Assembly (NCBI RefSeq): GCF_002270055.1 | Contig: NZ_NIBG01000010.1 | Location: 1 to 64,000 of the forward strand | DNA: 64,000 nucleotides | Source: Anaeromicrobium sediminis | Lineage (GTDB): Bacteria; Bacillota; Clostridia; Peptostreptococcales; Thermotaleaceae | Reading direction: 5' to 3' | Part shown: positions 25,797 through 35,410 of the stretch, in pieces | Layout: each line of letters opens with the position of its first letter | Numbering within the stretch: the first letter of the stretch is position 1 | Notes under the pieces: generated by a model | Seen by the model: the letters and a program-made list of their open reading frames with translations, nothing else | Databases searched by the model: none | Told to the model about the DNA's origin: nothing | Position numbers and translations under genes: made by a program

Positions 25797-27104
25797 CTAA
25801 TCCTCCACCTTTTTAACTATTATTTTTTTGCCAATTACTTTTATTACTTTAATTTGTTCACCAGCTTTAATAAAATTGCCCTCTGTTATTACATCATGTC
25901 TATTTCCCTTGATGTTGGCAGTCCCTGCTGGTCTTAAAGTAGTAATAGCTATTCCTACTTCATTAATAAGTAGTTCATGTTCCAAATACTCTTCTTGATT
26001 TTTTATACTTAATTTTTCATCTAATATTATATGGTTTAAGTATTTACTTTTAGGCCCATATTTAAACAAAAATATACCTACTACTATGCATAGTATTAAA
26101 GATACTAAAAGAGCATATACACCTACTACTATGGAGTTGAAAGACAATATTATACTAGTTATTATAAGTATAATACCGCTTATGCCAAAGATTCCAAATC
26201 CAGGTATTCCCACCTCAATTGCGAACAGTATAATTCCCAACACAAACACACCAATAATTATCATACTAGAGTCACCGGAAAGATTTTTCCCAAAGAAGAA
26301 AGTGAAAAATCCTATAATACCTACAAGACCACCAATTCCAAAACCTGGAGTCATAATCTCTATTATTATACCTAAAAACCCAATTACTATAAGAAATGTA
26401 GCCACATAGGGATTACTTACTATTTGGGCAATTTTCAAACTCAAATTTTCACCTATTACTTCCACGTGATTGTAGTTTATGTTAGCTATATTTAAAGCTT
26501 CTTTATAAGTAGAACCTATTCCATCTATTAATTTTACATCTTGTGCTTCCTGACTAGTTAAGTTTAACAATTCTCCCTTTTTTACTATATATTCTCCTGA
26601 ACTTTCATCTATAATCTCATTTCGCTTATCAGCCATTGCTTCTATTAATTTGGGGTCTCTCTTTTTCATTTCAGCTACGGCTCTTAGTTCACCCTTCCAA
26701 TAACTTAAATTTTTCTCAGTATGTGGAATGGTCTCTGCAGACCCTATTGTGGCACCCTTTGCCATAACTATCTTGTCACAAGATATGGTAAGAAGTACAC
26801 CTGCTGACTCGGCCTTTTTATTCACAAAGGCTATAGTTTGTAAATTAGATTCCAATATATAGTCTTTAATTTTAACAGCTTCTTGTATAAACCCTCCTAG
26901 TGTATCAATTTCAAATATTATGGCAATTGCATCTTCATCCTTCTCAGCTCTTTCAATATTAGCTTTTATGTAAGTAGTTACTGCTTTATTTATTTCTCCT
27001 TTTATGGGTATCACATAAACCGTTCCAGCCTCATTCCCATAAGACATACTTGTTAACAAGCTAAATACTAATAGAACTATTAGTAACTTTACAATACGCT
27101 TCAT
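25797..27104 (-). CDS. NfeD/YqeZ membrane-bound ClpP-class serine protease
   Basis: A signal peptide (to about residue 24, [20 protein letters not shown]) is followed by a ClpP/SppA-like domain with [20 protein letters not shown] (Ser-Lys type active site) and GATIGSAET. Four to five membrane helices follow (about 230-350) with Gly-rich [12 protein letters not shown], and a C-terminal OB-fold NfeD domain ends the protein. It partners FloA in membrane microdomains in Bacillus. I start at ATG 27104 with GAGG six bases upstream; a GTG at 27116 lies in the ribosome site. 435 residues, normal. Confidence 0.92.
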   Translation of the reverse strand: MKRIVKLLIVLLVFSLLTSMSYGNEAGTVYVIPIKGEINKAVTTYIKANIERAEKDEDAIAIIFEIDTLGGFIQEAVKIKDYILESNLQTIAFVNKKAESAGVLLTISCDKIVMAKGATIGSAETIPHTEKNLSYWKGELRAVAEMKKRDPKLIEAMADKRNEIIDESSGEYIVKKGELLNLTSQEAQDVKLIDGIGSTYKEALNIANINYNHVEVIGENLSLKIAQIVSNPYVATFLIVIGFLGIIIEIMTPGFGIGGLVGIIGFFTFFFGKNLSGDSSMIIIGVFVLGIILFAIEVGIPGFGIFGISGIILIITSIILSFNSIVVGVYALLVSLILCIVVGIFLFKYGPKSKYLNHIILDEKLSIKNQEEYLEHELLINEVGIAITTLRPAGTANIKGNRHDVITEGNFIKAGEQIKVIKVIGKKIIVKKVED

Positions 27105-27150
27105 AGTATCCCTCACTTTTCCTATTTTTTGGAAGGAAAATAGAACAAAA

Positions 27151-27175
27151 AAATGACCTAATAATTAGGCCATTT
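27151..27175 (-). terminator. terminator after yqeY
   Basis: AAATGGCCTAAT pairs with ATTAGGTCATTT on the minus strand (one G-U pair) and is followed by a T7 run. It ends the transcript carrying rpsU and yqeY, ahead of nfeD. Confidence 0.8.
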
Positions 27176-27208
27176 CTTACTATTGTGAAAAGTCTTTTCG
27201 TAAAAGAT

Positions 27209-27649
27209 TTATATGAACTCTCTAACGATCTTATTTACCACTTTTCCATCAGCTTTGCCCTTAACCTTTGGCATTAATGCCCCCATTAATTTTCCCATGT
27301 CCTTAGGACTAGTAGCACCAACAGCTTCTACAGCTTCCTTTACTAATACCCTAATTTCATCTTCAGTTAATTGCTTTGGTAAGTAGTTCATTATGACTTC
27401 TATTTCTGCTTTTGCTTCTTCTACTAAATCTTCTCTATTGCCTTTAGTAAATTCCACAATTGCATCTCTTTTCTGCTTAACTTGCTTAAACATTATCTCT
27501 AAAATTTGCTGGTCAGTCATTTCAGCTCTATTATCAACTTCAAATTGTTTTATTGAAGCTCTAATCATAGTAATTACAGATTTTTTTACCTTGTCCTTAC
27601 TTTTCATAGCATCTTTTAGATCTGCCATTAACTTTTCTTGTAGGGTCAC
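27209..27649 (-). CDS. yqeY: GatB/YqeY domain protein
   Basis: All-helical YqeY family protein, related to the tRNA-binding tail domain of GatB. Recognisable parts are MADLKDAMKSKDKVKKSVI and the C-terminal LPKQLTEDEIRVLV, then DMGKLMGALMPKVKGKADG. A role in tRNA binding is suggested by homology only. I choose GTG 27649 (MTLQEKL) because AGGGGTG is six bases upstream and homologues begin here; the GTG at 27658 lies inside that site. It follows rpsU by 19 bases, a conserved pair. Confidence 0.93.
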   Translation of the reverse strand: MTLQEKLMADLKDAMKSKDKVKKSVITMIRASIKQFEVDNRAEMTDQQILEIMFKQVKQKRDAIVEFTKGNREDLVEEAKAEIEVIMNYLPKQLTEDEIRVLVKEAVEAVGATSPKDMGKLMGALMPKVKGKADGKVVNKIVREFI

Positions 27650-27668
27650 TTTATTCACCCCTTTTTAA

Positions 27669-27851
27669 TTAAAATTTCTTTTTCTTTCTTCTTGCTGCCT
27701 CTGCTTTCTTTTTACGCTTTACACTTGGCTTTTCATAATGTTCTCTCTTTCTTACTTCAGAAAGAACTCCAGATTTAGCACATGAACGCTTGAATCTACG
27801 AAGAGCATTCTCAAGAGTTTCGTTTTCTCCTATTTTGATTTCTGATGCCAT
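27669..27851 (-). CDS. rpsU: 30S ribosomal protein S21
   Basis: A 60-residue, very basic protein with family signature [20 protein letters not shown] and [16 protein letters not shown]. It binds the 30S platform near the anti-Shine-Dalgarno region. GGAGGGAG precedes ATG 27851. In enterobacteria rpsU heads the dnaG-rpoD operon; here, as in other Firmicutes, it is with yqeY. Confidence 0.97.
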   Translation of the reverse strand: MASEIKIGENETLENALRRFKRSCAKSGVLSEVRKREHYEKPSVKRKKKAEAARRKKKKF

Positions 27852-27972
27852 CTACTTCTCCCTCCCTCCGATAGATACTTGTGCTGACTAATCAAAGCTT
27901 TTAAACTACTATTACACAACACTATGCTATTATACATTATAATTATAATTTATGCAACAGTTTTTAACTATT

Positions 27973-28317
27973 TTAACCAGCTGGCCATTCTAATTGTCTT
28001 CCTCCCAATAAATGGAAGTGAATATGACCTACTGTTTGGCCACCTTGTTTACCACAATTATTAACAACTCTATATCCACTTTCACTTATGTCTAGCTTTT
28101 CTGCGATTTCCTTTATGCAAAGGTGAATATGTCCTAAAAGTTCCTTCTTCTCATGAGTAATATGATTTAAGGACTCTATATGCTCTTTAGGTACTACTAA
28201 CACATGAACAGGTGCAGTAGGAGAAATATCATGAAAAGCTATTACATGATCATCTTCATATACTAAATTAGCAGGAATCTCCTTAGAAACTATTTTACAA
28301 AAAATACAATCAGACAT
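27973..28317 (-). CDS. hinT: HIT family nucleotide hydrolase HinT
   Basis: Histidine triad purine nucleoside phosphoramidase. The triad motif GHIHFHLLGG is near the C-terminus (about residues 97-106), and CIFCKIVSKEIPANLVYED is the standard N-terminus with two zinc-type cysteines. 114 residues. I start at ATG 28317 with AAAGGAGG eight bases upstream; a GTG at 28326 overlaps the ribosome site. It lies between mtaB and rpsU on the same strand. Confidence 0.95.
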   Translation of the reverse strand: MSDCIFCKIVSKEIPANLVYEDDHVIAFHDISPTAPVHVLVVPKEHIESLNHITHEKKELLGHIHLCIKEIAEKLDISESGYRVVNNCGKQGGQTVGHIHFHLLGGRQLEWPAG

Positions 28318-28389
28318 GAGCTTCACCTCCTTTTCTATAATAAAATGAAACCTTAGATAAAGTATTCCACATATAATTAGGATTTCCTT

Positions 28390-29697
28390 CTATTTATCCA
28401 AAATACTTCCAAATACCATTTCATCATATATTTTTTCTAGTTTTGCATTTAAGATTTTACCAGAAATATCTTTATCAGACTTTCCTAATACTTTTATGTA
28501 ATTTTCTGTTAAACCTTCATAGTAACCTTCCTGTTCAGCAGATTTAGTTTCAAATAATACTCTTTTATTTTGCCCTATAAACTTCTTATTATATTCTTTA
28601 GCAAATTTTTCTGCCACAGAAATTAACTCTTCACTTCTCTTATTCTTAACAATTCCATCTACTTGATTTTCAAACTCAGCAGCTGGAGTTCCTTTTCTTG
28701 GAGAATATTTAAAAACATGAATTTGACTAAACTTTATGTCTTTTACAAATTCCATAGTTTTTTCAAATTCTTCATCTGTCTCCCCCGGAAATCCTACTAT
28801 TATATCTGTAGTTATGGATCCTTCAGGCATATAATGCTTTATTCTACCCACTACTTCCATATATTCCTTAGTTGTGTATTTTCTATTCATTCTCTTTAAA
28901 GTTTCATCACAACCACTTTGTAAAGATAAATGAAAGTGATCACAAACCTTATCTAGTTCTGATAGGGTCTTTACAAATTTTTCAGTCATTATAGTAGGTT
29001 CTATGGAACTTAATCTAATTCTCTTTAATCCTTCAATTTTGTTTACTTCCTTAATTACATCTAATAAAGTTCCCTTATCTAAATCTTTTCCATAAGAGGC
29101 CACATGAATACCTGTAAGTACCACTTCTTTAAATCCATTTTCCACAAGTCTTTTTACTTCTTTAATAATATCATCAAGTTTTCTACTTCTTATAGGACCC
29201 CTTGCATAGGGAATTATACAATAAGAACAATATTGGTTACAGCCTTCTTGAATTTTTAAAAAGGCTCTAGTTTTTCCCTTTATATTATCAATTGTCATTT
29301 CTTCAAAATCTCTAACCTGCATAATATCTGTCACTACATTTATTTTTTCCTTTTGTTTCTTTTTCTTTTTAACATAATCTACGATTTTATTTCTGTCATT
29401 AGTCCCTAAAATTACGTCTACTTCTTCTATCTTAGATACTTCATCTGGTGCAGTTTGAGAGTAGCACCCTACCACGGCTACTATGGAATCAGGATTTTTT
29501 CTCTTGCATCTTCTTATAAACTGTCTTGATTTCCTGTCTCCTAAATTGGTTACAGTACACGTATTTATTACATAAACATCTGCTACTTCTTCGCTTTCCA
29601 CCACATTATATCCATTTTTTTCAAACAACTCTGTCATGGCTTCCGTCTCATATTGATTAACTTTGCACCCTAGAGTATAAAAGGCTACTTTTCCCAT
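28390..29697 (-). CDS. mtaB: tRNA ms2t6A37 methylthiotransferase MtaB
   Basis: Radical SAM methylthiotransferase that adds a methylthio group to t6A37 of tRNA. The N-terminal UPF0004 domain has GCKVNQYE, NTCTVTNLGD and VGCYSQ (three cluster cysteines). The radical SAM cluster is CNQYCSYCIIPYARGPIRS, and a C-terminal TRAM domain binds RNA. The absence of MiaB features and the YqeV-type length (435) support MtaB. Its ATG lies directly after the rsmE stop, with GGAGG inside the end of that gene. prmA-rsmE-mtaB is the order of Bacillus yqeTUV. Confidence 0.95.
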   Translation of the reverse strand: MGKVAFYTLGCKVNQYETEAMTELFEKNGYNVVESEEVADVYVINTCTVTNLGDRKSRQFIRRCKRKNPDSIVAVVGCYSQTAPDEVSKIEEVDVILGTNDRNKIVDYVKKKKKQKEKINVVTDIMQVRDFEEMTIDNIKGKTRAFLKIQEGCNQYCSYCIIPYARGPIRSRKLDDIIKEVKRLVENGFKEVVLTGIHVASYGKDLDKGTLLDVIKEVNKIEGLKRIRLSSIEPTIMTEKFVKTLSELDKVCDHFHLSLQSGCDETLKRMNRKYTTKEYMEVVGRIKHYMPEGSITTDIIVGFPGETDEEFEKTMEFVKDIKFSQIHVFKYSPRKGTPAAEFENQVDGIVKNKRSEELISVAEKFAKEYNKKFIGQNKRVLFETKSAEQEGYYEGLTENYIKVLGKSDKDISGKILNAKLEKIYDEMVFGSILDK

Positions 29698-30453
29698 TTA
29701 TCTGCCTCCTAAATCACCTATTTCATACATTATTATACTTAAAGCCGTAAAACCAGCCGTTTCAGTCCTTAAAATTCGAGGTCCTAAGGTAATAGATTTT
29801 CCATAGTTGTTTTTTATTAATTCTATTTCCTCTTTTTCAAACCCACCTTCAGGTCCTATAATTATAGCAATTTTTTCATAATTAGAGTTTTTTAGTAAAT
29901 TCTTAAGACCATTAGTTTCTTCATCTTCATAAGCAACTACTGCAAGATCATATTCCTTTAATTTATCTATTACCTCATTAAATCTATGTAATCCAGCTAT
30001 TGTAGGTATTTTACCTCTTTTACATTGTTTAGCTGCAGATAAGGCTATTTTTTCCCATCTTTCTAATTTTTTTTCTTCTGACTTCTTATCCTTTATTTGG
30101 GCTACACATCTTTTAGTCATAATGGGAACTATTTTGTTTATTCCTAATTCTGTACATTTTTGAATTATAGTATCCATCTTAGCTGCTTTAGGAAGGCCTT
30201 GATATAGATCTATTACCACATTAGCTTCTCTATTTGATTCCTTTTCCTCAATTATAGATACTCTTATATCCTTTTTAGACATGTGTTCTATTTCACATAT
30301 GTATTCTTTATTATGACCGTCGCATATTTCTATTTTTTCGCCTGCCTCTAGCCTAAGAACTTTAGAAATATGTTTCACATCTTCCGATTCATTTATAATA
30401 ACATTTTTATTTTCCCTATCTATATTATGTTTTTCCACAAAGAACCTATGCAT
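29698..30453 (-). CDS. rsmE: 16S rRNA (uracil(1498)-N3)-methyltransferase RsmE
   Basis: SPOUT-class methyltransferase forming m3U1498 in 16S rRNA. The N-terminal PUA-like part (MHRFFVEKHNI) and the C-terminal trefoil knot with IIGPEGGFEKEEIELI and LGPRILRTETAGFTAL are clear. 251 residues from ATG 30453, which has TTTGGAGAG upstream; a TTG at 30468 lies inside the end of prmA. The start is one base from the prmA stop, indicating tight coupling. Confidence 0.95.
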   Translation of the reverse strand: MHRFFVEKHNIDRENKNVIINESEDVKHISKVLRLEAGEKIEICDGHNKEYICEIEHMSKKDIRVSIIEEKESNREANVVIDLYQGLPKAAKMDTIIQKCTELGINKIVPIMTKRCVAQIKDKKSEEKKLERWEKIALSAAKQCKRGKIPTIAGLHRFNEVIDKLKEYDLAVVAYEDEETNGLKNLLKNSNYEKIAIIIGPEGGFEKEEIELIKNNYGKSITLGPRILRTETAGFTALSIIMYEIGDLGGR

Positions 30454-30454
30454 T

Positions 30455-31402
30455 TTATTTCTCTCCAAACTTTTTTGATACTATTGCAGCCCATTCACCT
30501 TGTTTATCCACACTGATAATTTCCAAGTTATTTTTACTTAAAGCTTCTTTTACTGCTTCGACTTTATCTAGTATTATTCCAGATGCAATGAATACGCCAT
30601 CATCCTTAATAAATTTTCCTATATAATCTGAAAGTCCGATTATTATATCTGCAATAATATTAGCCACAACCACGTCTGCTTCTCCGTCTATAAGCTCCAT
30701 CAAATTTCCTTCTAGGACGTTTACTTTATCCTCCACATTATTAAGTGCCACATTTCTTCTAGATGACTCAACCGCCACCGGATCTAAATCTACAGCAATA
30801 ACTTCCTTAGCTCCTAATTTAGCTGCTCCTATAGACAAAATACCACTACCACAACCAATATCATATACTAATGAATTCCCATCCACGTATCTTTCCAAAT
30901 TTTGTATACACATCATTGTAGTTTCATGGGTTCCTGTTCCAAATGCCATTCCAGGATCCAATTCTATAATAACTTCTTCATCCTTCGGTTCGTATTCTTC
31001 CCAAGTAGGTTTTACAACTACCTTTTCTCCAATTTTTTTAGGTTTATAATATTTTTTCCATCCATTAGCCCAATCTTCCTCATATATTTCACTTGTAGTT
31101 ACTTCTCCTAATCCCTTATCTAAATTGTATGTAGGAATCTTTTCAACATTTTGCTTTATGAGTTCGATAATGTCTATTAAGTCTTCTCCCTCTGGTAAAT
31201 ATCCTTTTACTATGGCTCCTTCATAATCTGTAATTAATATGGACTCATCAAAATAATCCCATTCATTTTCACACTTGGATTTTAAATAAGCATCATTAGG
31301 GTCTTCTATTACAACTCCAGTAACACCCGCTTCATATAATATGTTTGATACTGCCTCAACTGCCTCAGTAGTAGTTTTTATTTTTACTTCGATCCATTTC
31401 AT
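30455..31402 (-). CDS. prmA: ribosomal protein L11 methyltransferase PrmA
   Basis: SAM-dependent trimethylase of ribosomal protein L11. An N-terminal substrate-recognition domain (MKWIEVKIKTTTEAVEAVSN) is followed by the Rossmann domain with FGTGTHETT, YDIGCGSGILSIGAAKLG and ANIIADI. 315 residues is normal. GGAGG precedes ATG 31402. It is the first gene of its transcript: a good promoter lies 35 bases upstream and the dnaJ terminator region is behind it. Confidence 0.95.
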   Translation of the reverse strand: MKWIEVKIKTTTEAVEAVSNILYEAGVTGVVIEDPNDAYLKSKCENEWDYFDESILITDYEGAIVKGYLPEGEDLIDIIELIKQNVEKIPTYNLDKGLGEVTTSEIYEEDWANGWKKYYKPKKIGEKVVVKPTWEEYEPKDEEVIIELDPGMAFGTGTHETTMMCIQNLERYVDGNSLVYDIGCGSGILSIGAAKLGAKEVIAVDLDPVAVESSRRNVALNNVEDKVNVLEGNLMELIDGEADVVVANIIADIIIGLSDYIGKFIKDDGVFIASGIILDKVEAVKEALSKNNLEIISVDKQGEWAAIVSKKFGEK

Positions 31403-31436
31403 CTATTAAACCTCCGTACCTTTTACTTCACCTGTT

Positions 31437-31464
31437 ATTATACCCTATATAGGGTTATTTACAA
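31437..31464 (-). promoter_or_regulatory. prmA promoter containing a 14-base palindrome
   Basis: -35 TTGTAA (31459-31464), 16-base spacer, -10 TATAAT (31437-31442) on the minus strand. The perfect palindrome ACCCTATATAGGGT (31442-31455) fills most of the spacer and touches the -10 box, the classical position for an operator. Confidence 0.7.
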
Positions 31465-31487
31465 CATTAAAAGATTATATAGATTAA

Positions 31488-31532
31488 AAAAGGAGGAAGA
31501 TAATAGGTTTTAAACCTTAACTGCCTCCTTTT
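31488..31532. terminator. terminator after dnaJ
   Basis: AAAAGGAGG (31488-31496) pairs with CCTCCTTTT (31524-31532), with an inner AGGTTT/AAACCT stem. A-rich sequence on the left supplies the U-run for minus-strand RNA from dnaJ. Confidence 0.8.
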
Positions 31533-31558
31533 AAAATCACAATTATTCATTTTTATAA

Positions 31559-32680
31559 TTATTTAAATATTTCTTTTACCTTATCAAAAAAAGTCTTTCT
31601 TTGTTCGTGAATATCTTCATCCATTACTTCTGAAAACTTCACTAATATTTCCTTTTGTTTAGAGTTAAGTTTCTTAGGAACTTCAACTATGATCTTAACA
31701 TAGTGATCTCCTCTACCATAACCTCTCATGTTAGGAATTCCCTTGCCTCTTAACCTAAATACAGTTCCACTCTGAGTTCCTTCAGGAATTTTGTACTTAA
31801 CCTTTCCATCTAAAGTTGGAATAATCAATTCATCGCCTAAAGCTGCTTGAGTAAAAGTAATAGGTACTTCACAAATTATATCATTACCTTCTCTTTTGAA
31901 CAGTTCATGGGGTTTAACCCTAAGTATAATATATAAATCTCCAGATGGTCCTCCCTTTTCGCCAGGTTCACCTTCTCCTCTAAGAGATATTACAGAACCA
32001 TTATCTACACCTTCTGGTATCTTTATTTGTATAGTTTTGTTCTTAAGCTCTTTTCCAGTTCCATTACAGCTTTCACAAGGAGATTCTATTATATGGCCTT
32101 CTCCACCACATGCATCACATGGTTTTACATTTACAAATTGTCCAAGAGGTGTTCTTTGAGCATATCTAACTTCTCCAGTTCCATTACAATTAGAACATGT
32201 CTTTTTTGATGTTCCTTCTTTTGCTCCTGTCCCACCACATTTTTTACAATTTTCGTGTCGCTTTATATTTACTTCTTTTTTAGCTCCAAAGGCTGCTTCT
32301 TCAAAAGTAATATTAAGCTCATATCTTAAGTCAGCGCCCTTCTTAGGTCCATTTCTTCTTCTAGATGAAGAAAATCCGCCTCCAAACATGTCAAAAATGT
32401 CACTAAATATATCATCAAATCCACCAAATCCACCTGCTCCAAATCCAGCTTGACCATCAACACCAGCATGACCAAATTGATCGTATCTAGCCTTTTTTTC
32501 ACTATCACTAAGGACTTCATAAGCTTCATTGATTTCTTTAAATTTTTCTTCTGCTTCCTTATCCCCTGGGTTCTTATCCGGGTGATATTTCATAGCAAGT
32601 TTTCTGTATGCTCTTTTTAATTCTTTTTCATCTACATTTCTATCTATTCCTAAAACTTCATAATAGTCTCTTTTTGCCAC
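31559..32680 (-). CDS. dnaJ: chaperone protein DnaJ
   Basis: Hsp40 co-chaperone of DnaK. J domain with HPD ([12 protein letters not shown], residues about 29-40), Gly/Phe-rich linker ([12 protein letters not shown]), zinc domain with four repeats [24 protein letters not shown] and CESCNGTG, then the C-terminal substrate domain. 373 residues, complete. It starts with GTG 32680 behind AAAGGCGGTG. It is the last gene of the hrcA-grpE-dnaK-dnaJ cluster. Confidence 0.97.
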   Translation of the reverse strand: MAKRDYYEVLGIDRNVDEKELKRAYRKLAMKYHPDKNPGDKEAEEKFKEINEAYEVLSDSEKKARYDQFGHAGVDGQAGFGAGGFGGFDDIFSDIFDMFGGGFSSSRRRNGPKKGADLRYELNITFEEAAFGAKKEVNIKRHENCKKCGGTGAKEGTSKKTCSNCNGTGEVRYAQRTPLGQFVNVKPCDACGGEGHIIESPCESCNGTGKELKNKTIQIKIPEGVDNGSVISLRGEGEPGEKGGPSGDLYIILRVKPHELFKREGNDIICEVPITFTQAALGDELIIPTLDGKVKYKIPEGTQSGTVFRLRGKGIPNMRGYGRGDHYVKIIVEVPKKLNSKQKEILVKFSEVMDEDIHEQRKTFFDKVKEIFK

Positions 32681-32815
32681 TAATTCTCACCGCCTTTCCA
32701 ATTAGCACTTGCGAGAAACCACAAGCTATATCAATTATATGCAAAATACATTATCATTGCAACCTATTTTATATATCTATACAGTCTATCATCTTGTAAA
32801 CTTTATCTACAATCT

Positions 32816-32841
32816 TAAGGCACCCATATAAGGGTGCCTTA
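32816..32841 (-). terminator. hairpin between dnaK and dnaJ
   Basis: TAAGGCACCC pairs with GGGTGCCTTA around a short loop just after the dnaK stop. No T-run follows on the minus strand, so it is more likely a partial terminator or an mRNA-processing or stability hairpin. Confidence 0.5.
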
Positions 32842-32857
32842 GGTTTAATAATCTAAA

Positions 32858-34690
32858 TTACTTATCTTCATCTACTACTTCATAGTCTGCATCTACCACA
32901 TTATCATCTTCTGGCTTAGCTCCTGGTTGGCCTTCTGCTCCACCTTGGGCTTGAGCTGCCTGCTCATACATTTTTTGTGATAAAGCATGGAATTGGCTAG
33001 TTAATTCCTCAGTAGCTTTATTAATAGCCTCTATGTCATCTCCCTCTAAAGATTTCTTTAGAGTTTCTAGAGCTGCTTCTACCTTAGCTTTTTCATCAGC
33101 ACTAATCTTATCTCCAACTTCTTTTAATGTCTTTTCAGTTTCATATACTAATGAGTCCGCCTTATTTCTTGACTCTATAGCTTCTTTAATTTTCTTGTCT
33201 TCCTCTGCAAACTTCTCTGCATCTCTTACCTTTTGTTCTATTTCTTCATCACTTAAGTTAGTTGATGCTGAAATAGTGATTTTTTGCTCTTTTCCAGTTC
33301 CCTTATCCTTTGCACTAACATTAACTATACCATTAGCATCAATATCAAATGTTACTTCAATTTGAGGAATTCCCCTTTGTGCTGGCATAATTCCGCCTAA
33401 TTGGAATCTTCCTAATGTAGAGTTATCTCCTGCCATTTGTCTTTCACCTTGTAATACGTGAATGTCAACAGATGTTTGATTATCTGCTGCTGTTGAGAAT
33501 ACTTGGCTCTTCTTTGTAGGAATAGTAGTATTTCTTTCAATAAGCTTAGTAAATACTCCACCTAAAGTCTCAATACCTAAAGATAAAGGGGTTACGTCTA
33601 ATAGTAATACATCCTTAACTTCACCTGTTAATACTCCTGCTTGAATAGCTGCTCCTAATGCAACACACTCGTCTGGATTAACTCCCTTGTGTGGATCCTT
33701 TCCAGTAAGCTTTTTAACTTCATCTTGAACTGCTGGTATTCTAGTAGAACCTCCCACTAAAATTACCTTTTCAATATCTGAAGAGCTTAAGCTTCCATCA
33801 GCTAAAGCTTTCTTAGTAGGAGCCATAGTATTTTCTACTAATCCAGATGTTAATTGGTTGAATTTAGCTCTAGTTAAATCTATATTTAAGTGAAGTGGAC
33901 CTTCTGCCGTTGCAGTAATAAAAGGTAAATTAATGTTTGTGCTTTGAGCACTAGATAATTCCTTTTTAGCTTTCTCTGCAGATTCTTTTAATCTTTGTAA
34001 AGACATTTTATCTTTTCTTAAGTCTACTCCATGCTCTTTCATAAATGACTCTGCCAAGAAGTTCATTACAGCTTCATCAAAGTCATCTCCACCTAAGTGG
34101 TTATTTCCATTAGTAGCAAGTACTTCAAATACTCCATCGCCAAGTTCTAATGCAGATACGTCAAATGTTCCTCCACCTAAGTCAAATACCATAATCTTAT
34201 GATGATCCGTTTCTTTGTCTAATCCATAAGCTAGAGATGCTGCTGTTGGCTCATTTATAATTCTTTTTACTTCAAGGCCTGCTATTTTACCAGCATCCTT
34301 AGTTGCCTGTCTTTGACTATCTGTAAAGTAAGCTGGAACTGTGATAACAGCTTCAGTTACCTTTTCACCTAAGTAACTTTCTGCATCAGCTTTTAATTTC
34401 GAAAGAATCATAGCTGATATTTCTTGAGGACTATATTCTTTTCCATCTATCTCAACTTTATAATCTGTTCCCATATGTCTTTTTATTGACATTATTGTTC
34501 TTTCTGGATTTGTTATTGCTTGTCTTTTTGCAGTTTCTCCTACTAATCTTTCTCCATTCTTTGAGAATGCTACTATAGAAGGAGTAGTTCTATTTCCTTC
34601 TGCATTAGGAATAACTACTGGTTCTCCACCTTCTAAAACTGCTACACATGAGTTAGTTGTACCTAAATCGATACCGATTACTTTACCCAT
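32858..34690 (-). CDS. dnaK: chaperone protein DnaK
   Basis: Hsp70 ATPase chaperone. The N-terminal ATPase domain has [17 protein letters not shown] and [14 protein letters not shown], the interdomain linker region is [20 protein letters not shown], and the substrate domain and helical lid follow, ending in [14 protein letters not shown]. At 610 residues it lacks the 24-residue insert of Gram-negative DnaK, as is normal for Firmicutes. GGAGG precedes ATG 34690. It is cotranscribed with grpE (40-base gap) under HrcA/CIRCE control. Confidence 0.98.
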   Translation of the reverse strand: MGKVIGIDLGTTNSCVAVLEGGEPVVIPNAEGNRTTPSIVAFSKNGERLVGETAKRQAITNPERTIMSIKRHMGTDYKVEIDGKEYSPQEISAMILSKLKADAESYLGEKVTEAVITVPAYFTDSQRQATKDAGKIAGLEVKRIINEPTAASLAYGLDKETDHHKIMVFDLGGGTFDVSALELGDGVFEVLATNGNNHLGGDDFDEAVMNFLAESFMKEHGVDLRKDKMSLQRLKESAEKAKKELSSAQSTNINLPFITATAEGPLHLNIDLTRAKFNQLTSGLVENTMAPTKKALADGSLSSSDIEKVILVGGSTRIPAVQDEVKKLTGKDPHKGVNPDECVALGAAIQAGVLTGEVKDVLLLDVTPLSLGIETLGGVFTKLIERNTTIPTKKSQVFSTAADNQTSVDIHVLQGERQMAGDNSTLGRFQLGGIMPAQRGIPQIEVTFDIDANGIVNVSAKDKGTGKEQKITISASTNLSDEEIEQKVRDAEKFAEEDKKIKEAIESRNKADSLVYETEKTLKEVGDKISADEKAKVEAALETLKKSLEGDDIEAINKATEELTSQFHALSQKMYEQAAQAQGGAEGQPGAKPEDDNVVDADYEVVDEDK

Positions 34691-34730
34691 TTTAAATCTC
34701 CTCCTTGAATATATATAAAAATTTTAAATT

Positions 34731-35282
34731 TTATTTAATAACTTTAACCATGCTAGGACGTATTACTTTATCATTTAACACGTATCCCTTTTGAAATTCT
34801 TCCATGATAGTATCAGGCTCCACATCATCTGAACTATCTTGCATAACTGCGTGGTGATAATTTGGATCAAACTCTTTGCCTATTGCCTCTATTGCTTCTA
34901 GTCCATTTTTGCCAAGAACATCAACAAATTGTTTTAAAATCATATCAACTCCATTGAAGAATGACTCGTCTTTTATATCACTTTTATGAGAGTTAATGGC
35001 CCTTTCTAAATTATCTAAGATGGGTAATAAGTCCACAATTAACTTTTCATTGGCTAACTTATATATGTCTCCCTTTTCCTTTTCAACCCTTCTCTTAAAG
35101 TTTTGAAAATCAGCTGTCATTCTTAAGTATTTGCCATTTAACTCTTCATTTTCTTGTTGAATCTTTTCTAATCCATCATTAATATTTTTTGCTTCCTCTA
35201 TGTCTTCTTCTATAGAATCTTTTTCAGATTCTTCAATTATTTGTTCTACTTCTTCTTGTTCTTGAACATTTTTATTCTCCAT
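34731..35282 (-). CDS. grpE: nucleotide exchange factor GrpE
   Basis: Promotes ADP release from DnaK. The acidic N-terminal tail (Glu-rich to about residue 40) is followed by the long coiled coil with RMTADFQNFKRRVEKEK and the C-terminal beta domain VMQDSSDDVEPDTIMEEFQKG. 183 residues from ATG 35282, chosen because AGGTG is six bases upstream; ATG 35291 abuts that site. Confidence 0.95.
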   Translation of the reverse strand: MENKNVQEQEEVEQIIEESEKDSIEEDIEEAKNINDGLEKIQQENEELNGKYLRMTADFQNFKRRVEKEKGDIYKLANEKLIVDLLPILDNLERAINSHKSDIKDESFFNGVDMILKQFVDVLGKNGLEAIEAIGKEFDPNYHHAVMQDSSDDVEPDTIMEEFQKGYVLNDKVIRPSMVKVIK

Positions 35283-35410
35283 GCCATTCACCTACCTGGT
35301 TTCTTAATTTAATAAAAACTTTTATCTATATTAAAATTTATTATGAACAACACTCAATCCTCATATTAGACTAAGCTTAGTTCATTTTTAATCTTAAATA
35401 ATATTAATAC

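Noticed and set aside
32702-32710. TTAGCACTT, a CIRCE-like half site upstream of dnaJ
   Set aside because: Only one arm is present and it has a mismatch; no GAGTGCTAA arm lies at nine-base spacing.
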